Assembly: GCA_023428885.1 (NCBI GenBank)
Contig: JAEYWQ010000163.1
Span: 1-6,382 of the forward strand
Source of the DNA: Bacillota bacterium
Lineage (GTDB): Bacteria; Bacillota; Clostridia; Lachnospirales; Lachnospiraceae
Length of the DNA stretch: 6,382 bases
Direction of reading: 5' to 3'
In this document: piece by piece, positions 5,287 through 6,382 of the stretch
Numbering within the stretch: the stretch's first letter is position 1
How the letters are laid out: each line of letters begins with the position of its first letter
Made by a program: the position numbers and the translations under genes
Notes under the pieces: generated by a model
What the model saw: the letters and a program-made list of their open reading frames with translations, nothing else
Told to the model about the DNA's origin: nothing
Database searches by the model: none

Positions 5287-6381
5287 CTAAATGTGAAACT
5301 GTCTTGAAGCTGTATTAAGATCTAGGGCTAATTGGGTCAAACCTTCTGTGGAGTGTGCTATGTCCTCCATTACAGTAACGGAATGATTTAATTGTTTCTG
5401 AATCTCACTTGTATTATCTAGCGATTTACCAGTTCTATCATTGACATCTATAATGGCTTTATTAACTGTGGAAACACTACTAGTTATTTTCTTTACCAAT
5501 TCTTCCAATTTGAGAGACATCTGGTATGCTGATTGAGAAACACCATAAAACTGATCGCCAGTATTTAAGTATGCATCAAACTGTGCCTGAACATCTTGAT
5601 CAATAAAGCTCAATAGATGGGAGCCATTATCAGATAAGTTATCAAAGGCTTCCTGAACTTTAAGAACGGTAGTTTGGATGGTAGCTACTGTGTTTTGTGA
5701 CTGATTTGCTAATCTCTTCACTTCATCAGCAACTACAGCAAAGCCCTTTCCGTGTTCGCCTGCTCTGGCTGCTTCAATCGATGCATTCAGAGACAGAAGA
5801 TTGGTCTGCTCCGCGATATCTCCAATCACATCCGCCATGGTCTTAATCTCATGTACAACTTTACCTGCTTCAATTGCAGATAAAATCTTTTGTTGTTGCG
5901 TTTTATAAACTTCACGACTATCTTGAATAGCATTCTGTGCTGTTTTTTGAACTTCAAGAGCTTGGTTTTTATATTCCTCCGCACTTTGACTCTGCTGAAT
6001 GGCCTGCTTATTTAATTGATACATGTAATTGTTTATTTCTTTGATAGCTAAGATAACATCTTCAATGGATTTCATGTTATTCTGAGAATCGGCTACCACT
6101 GAAATCGTGGAATCGTTGATGGATCCAAATCGTGAGGTAATCTCCTCGGTAGTTGCTGTAAGTTCTTCACCCACAGCACTCAGTTCCTGAGATTGATCGA
6201 TGATACCTGCAATCAGCTTACTCATATTATCCCTTGCAAGATTTAATGCCTCGCCGGTCTGACCAAATTCGTCATGTCGATTGAGAGTAATTTTTTCACC
6301 GAGATTTCCATCTGCAAGTTTGAGAGCAAATGCCTTCATCTTGATTAGTGGTAATTTAAAGCCTCTAGCAATGGTTATGCT
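5287..6381 (-). CDS. Methyl-accepting chemotaxis protein, HAMP and signalling domains (5' end outside window)
   Basis: This is the cytoplasmic part of a chemoreceptor that signals through CheW to the kinase CheA to bias the flagellar motor. The frame runs to the window edge (S-I-T-I-A-R-G-F-K-L-P-L-I-K before Met at 6339), so that Met is internal and the N-terminal sensor and membrane helices lie outside. Numbering from that Met, the HAMP domain covers the first 50 residues and the bases before them (LADGNLGEKI, DEFGQTGEAL). A long coiled coil follows, with likely methylation Glu residues near 58-66. The conserved hairpin tip is at about 172-213, with IAEQTNLLSLNASIEAARAG and then GKGFAVVADEVKRLA. 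The return helix ends in QFHI without a CheR-binding pentapeptide. Ligand cannot be inferred. It has its own terminator and seems independent of the exporter operon. Confidence 0.95.
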   Translation of the reverse strand, partial: SITIARGFKLPLIKMKAFALKLADGNLGEKITLNRHDEFGQTGEALNLARDNMSKLIAGIIDQSQELSAVGEELTATTEEITSRFGSINDSTISVVADSQNNMKSIEDVILAIKEINNYMYQLNKQAIQQSQSAEEYKNQALEVQKTAQNAIQDSREVYKTQQQKILSAIEAGKVVHEIKTMADVIGDIAEQTNLLSLNASIEAARAGEHGKGFAVVADEVKRLANQSQNTVATIQTTVLKVQEAFDNLSDNGSHLLSFIDQDVQAQFDAYLNTGDQFYGVSQSAYQMSLKLEELVKKITSSVSTVNKAIIDVNDRTGKSLDNTSEIQKQLNHSVTVMEDIAHSTEGLTQLALDLNTASRQFHI

Positions 6382-6382
6382 T

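Noticed and set aside
6337..6339. ATG at 6339 as the start of the chemotaxis gene.
   Set aside because: It falls inside the HAMP domain and the frame continues upstream with HAMP-like sequence (FKLPLIK) to the window edge.

Overview
This AT-rich window most likely comes from a low-GC Gram-positive bacterium of the Clostridia, and a Lachnospiraceae-type genome fits best. The clues are clostridial-looking codon use, strong AGGAGG-type ribosome binding sites, and a MarR / heterodimeric ABC exporter arrangement that is common in that group. The genus is an inference from family resemblance; no database search was possible.

Layout from left to right. (1) Positions 2-295, plus strand: the last three membrane segments of an APC-family amino acid permease cut by the window edge. 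(2) Positions 296-611: a non-coding convergent gap holding a 22-bp tandem repeat of almost four copies (319-404) and a strong bidirectional terminator (424-468). (3) Positions 612-4257, minus strand: two overlapping genes for the halves of a heterodimeric ABC multidrug-type exporter. (4) Positions 4258-4552: an unusually long leader with phased AGACA repeats, a possible tiny ORF and a hairpin just ahead of the exporter ribosome binding site. (5) Positions 4553-4996, minus strand: a MarR-family regulator with a GTG start, a near-consensus sigma-A promoter and a palindrome over the predicted transcription start. (6) Positions about 5059-5259: a dense block of inverted repeats, part of it GC-rich. 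(7) Positions 5287-6381, minus strand: the HAMP and signalling domains of a methyl-accepting chemotaxis protein cut by the right edge, followed by its own terminator.

The regulator and the two exporter genes probably form one leftward transcription unit. The MarR protein would bind the palindrome at its own promoter and release it when a toxic ligand is present, inducing the exporter. The ABC pair shows complementary sequence degeneracy: the first subunit has GSAKS in Walker A, Asp for the catalytic Glu and Gln for the switch His, while the second has LSQGQ for LSGGQ. One ATP site should therefore be non-catalytic and one fully active, as in BmrCD or TM287/288. The permease and the chemoreceptor look like unrelated neighbours.

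The protein-coding content is ordinary. The parts most worth a second look are non-coding: the palindrome cluster at 5092-5259, the 22-bp repeats in the permease 3' untranslated region, and the leader between the regulator and the exporter.
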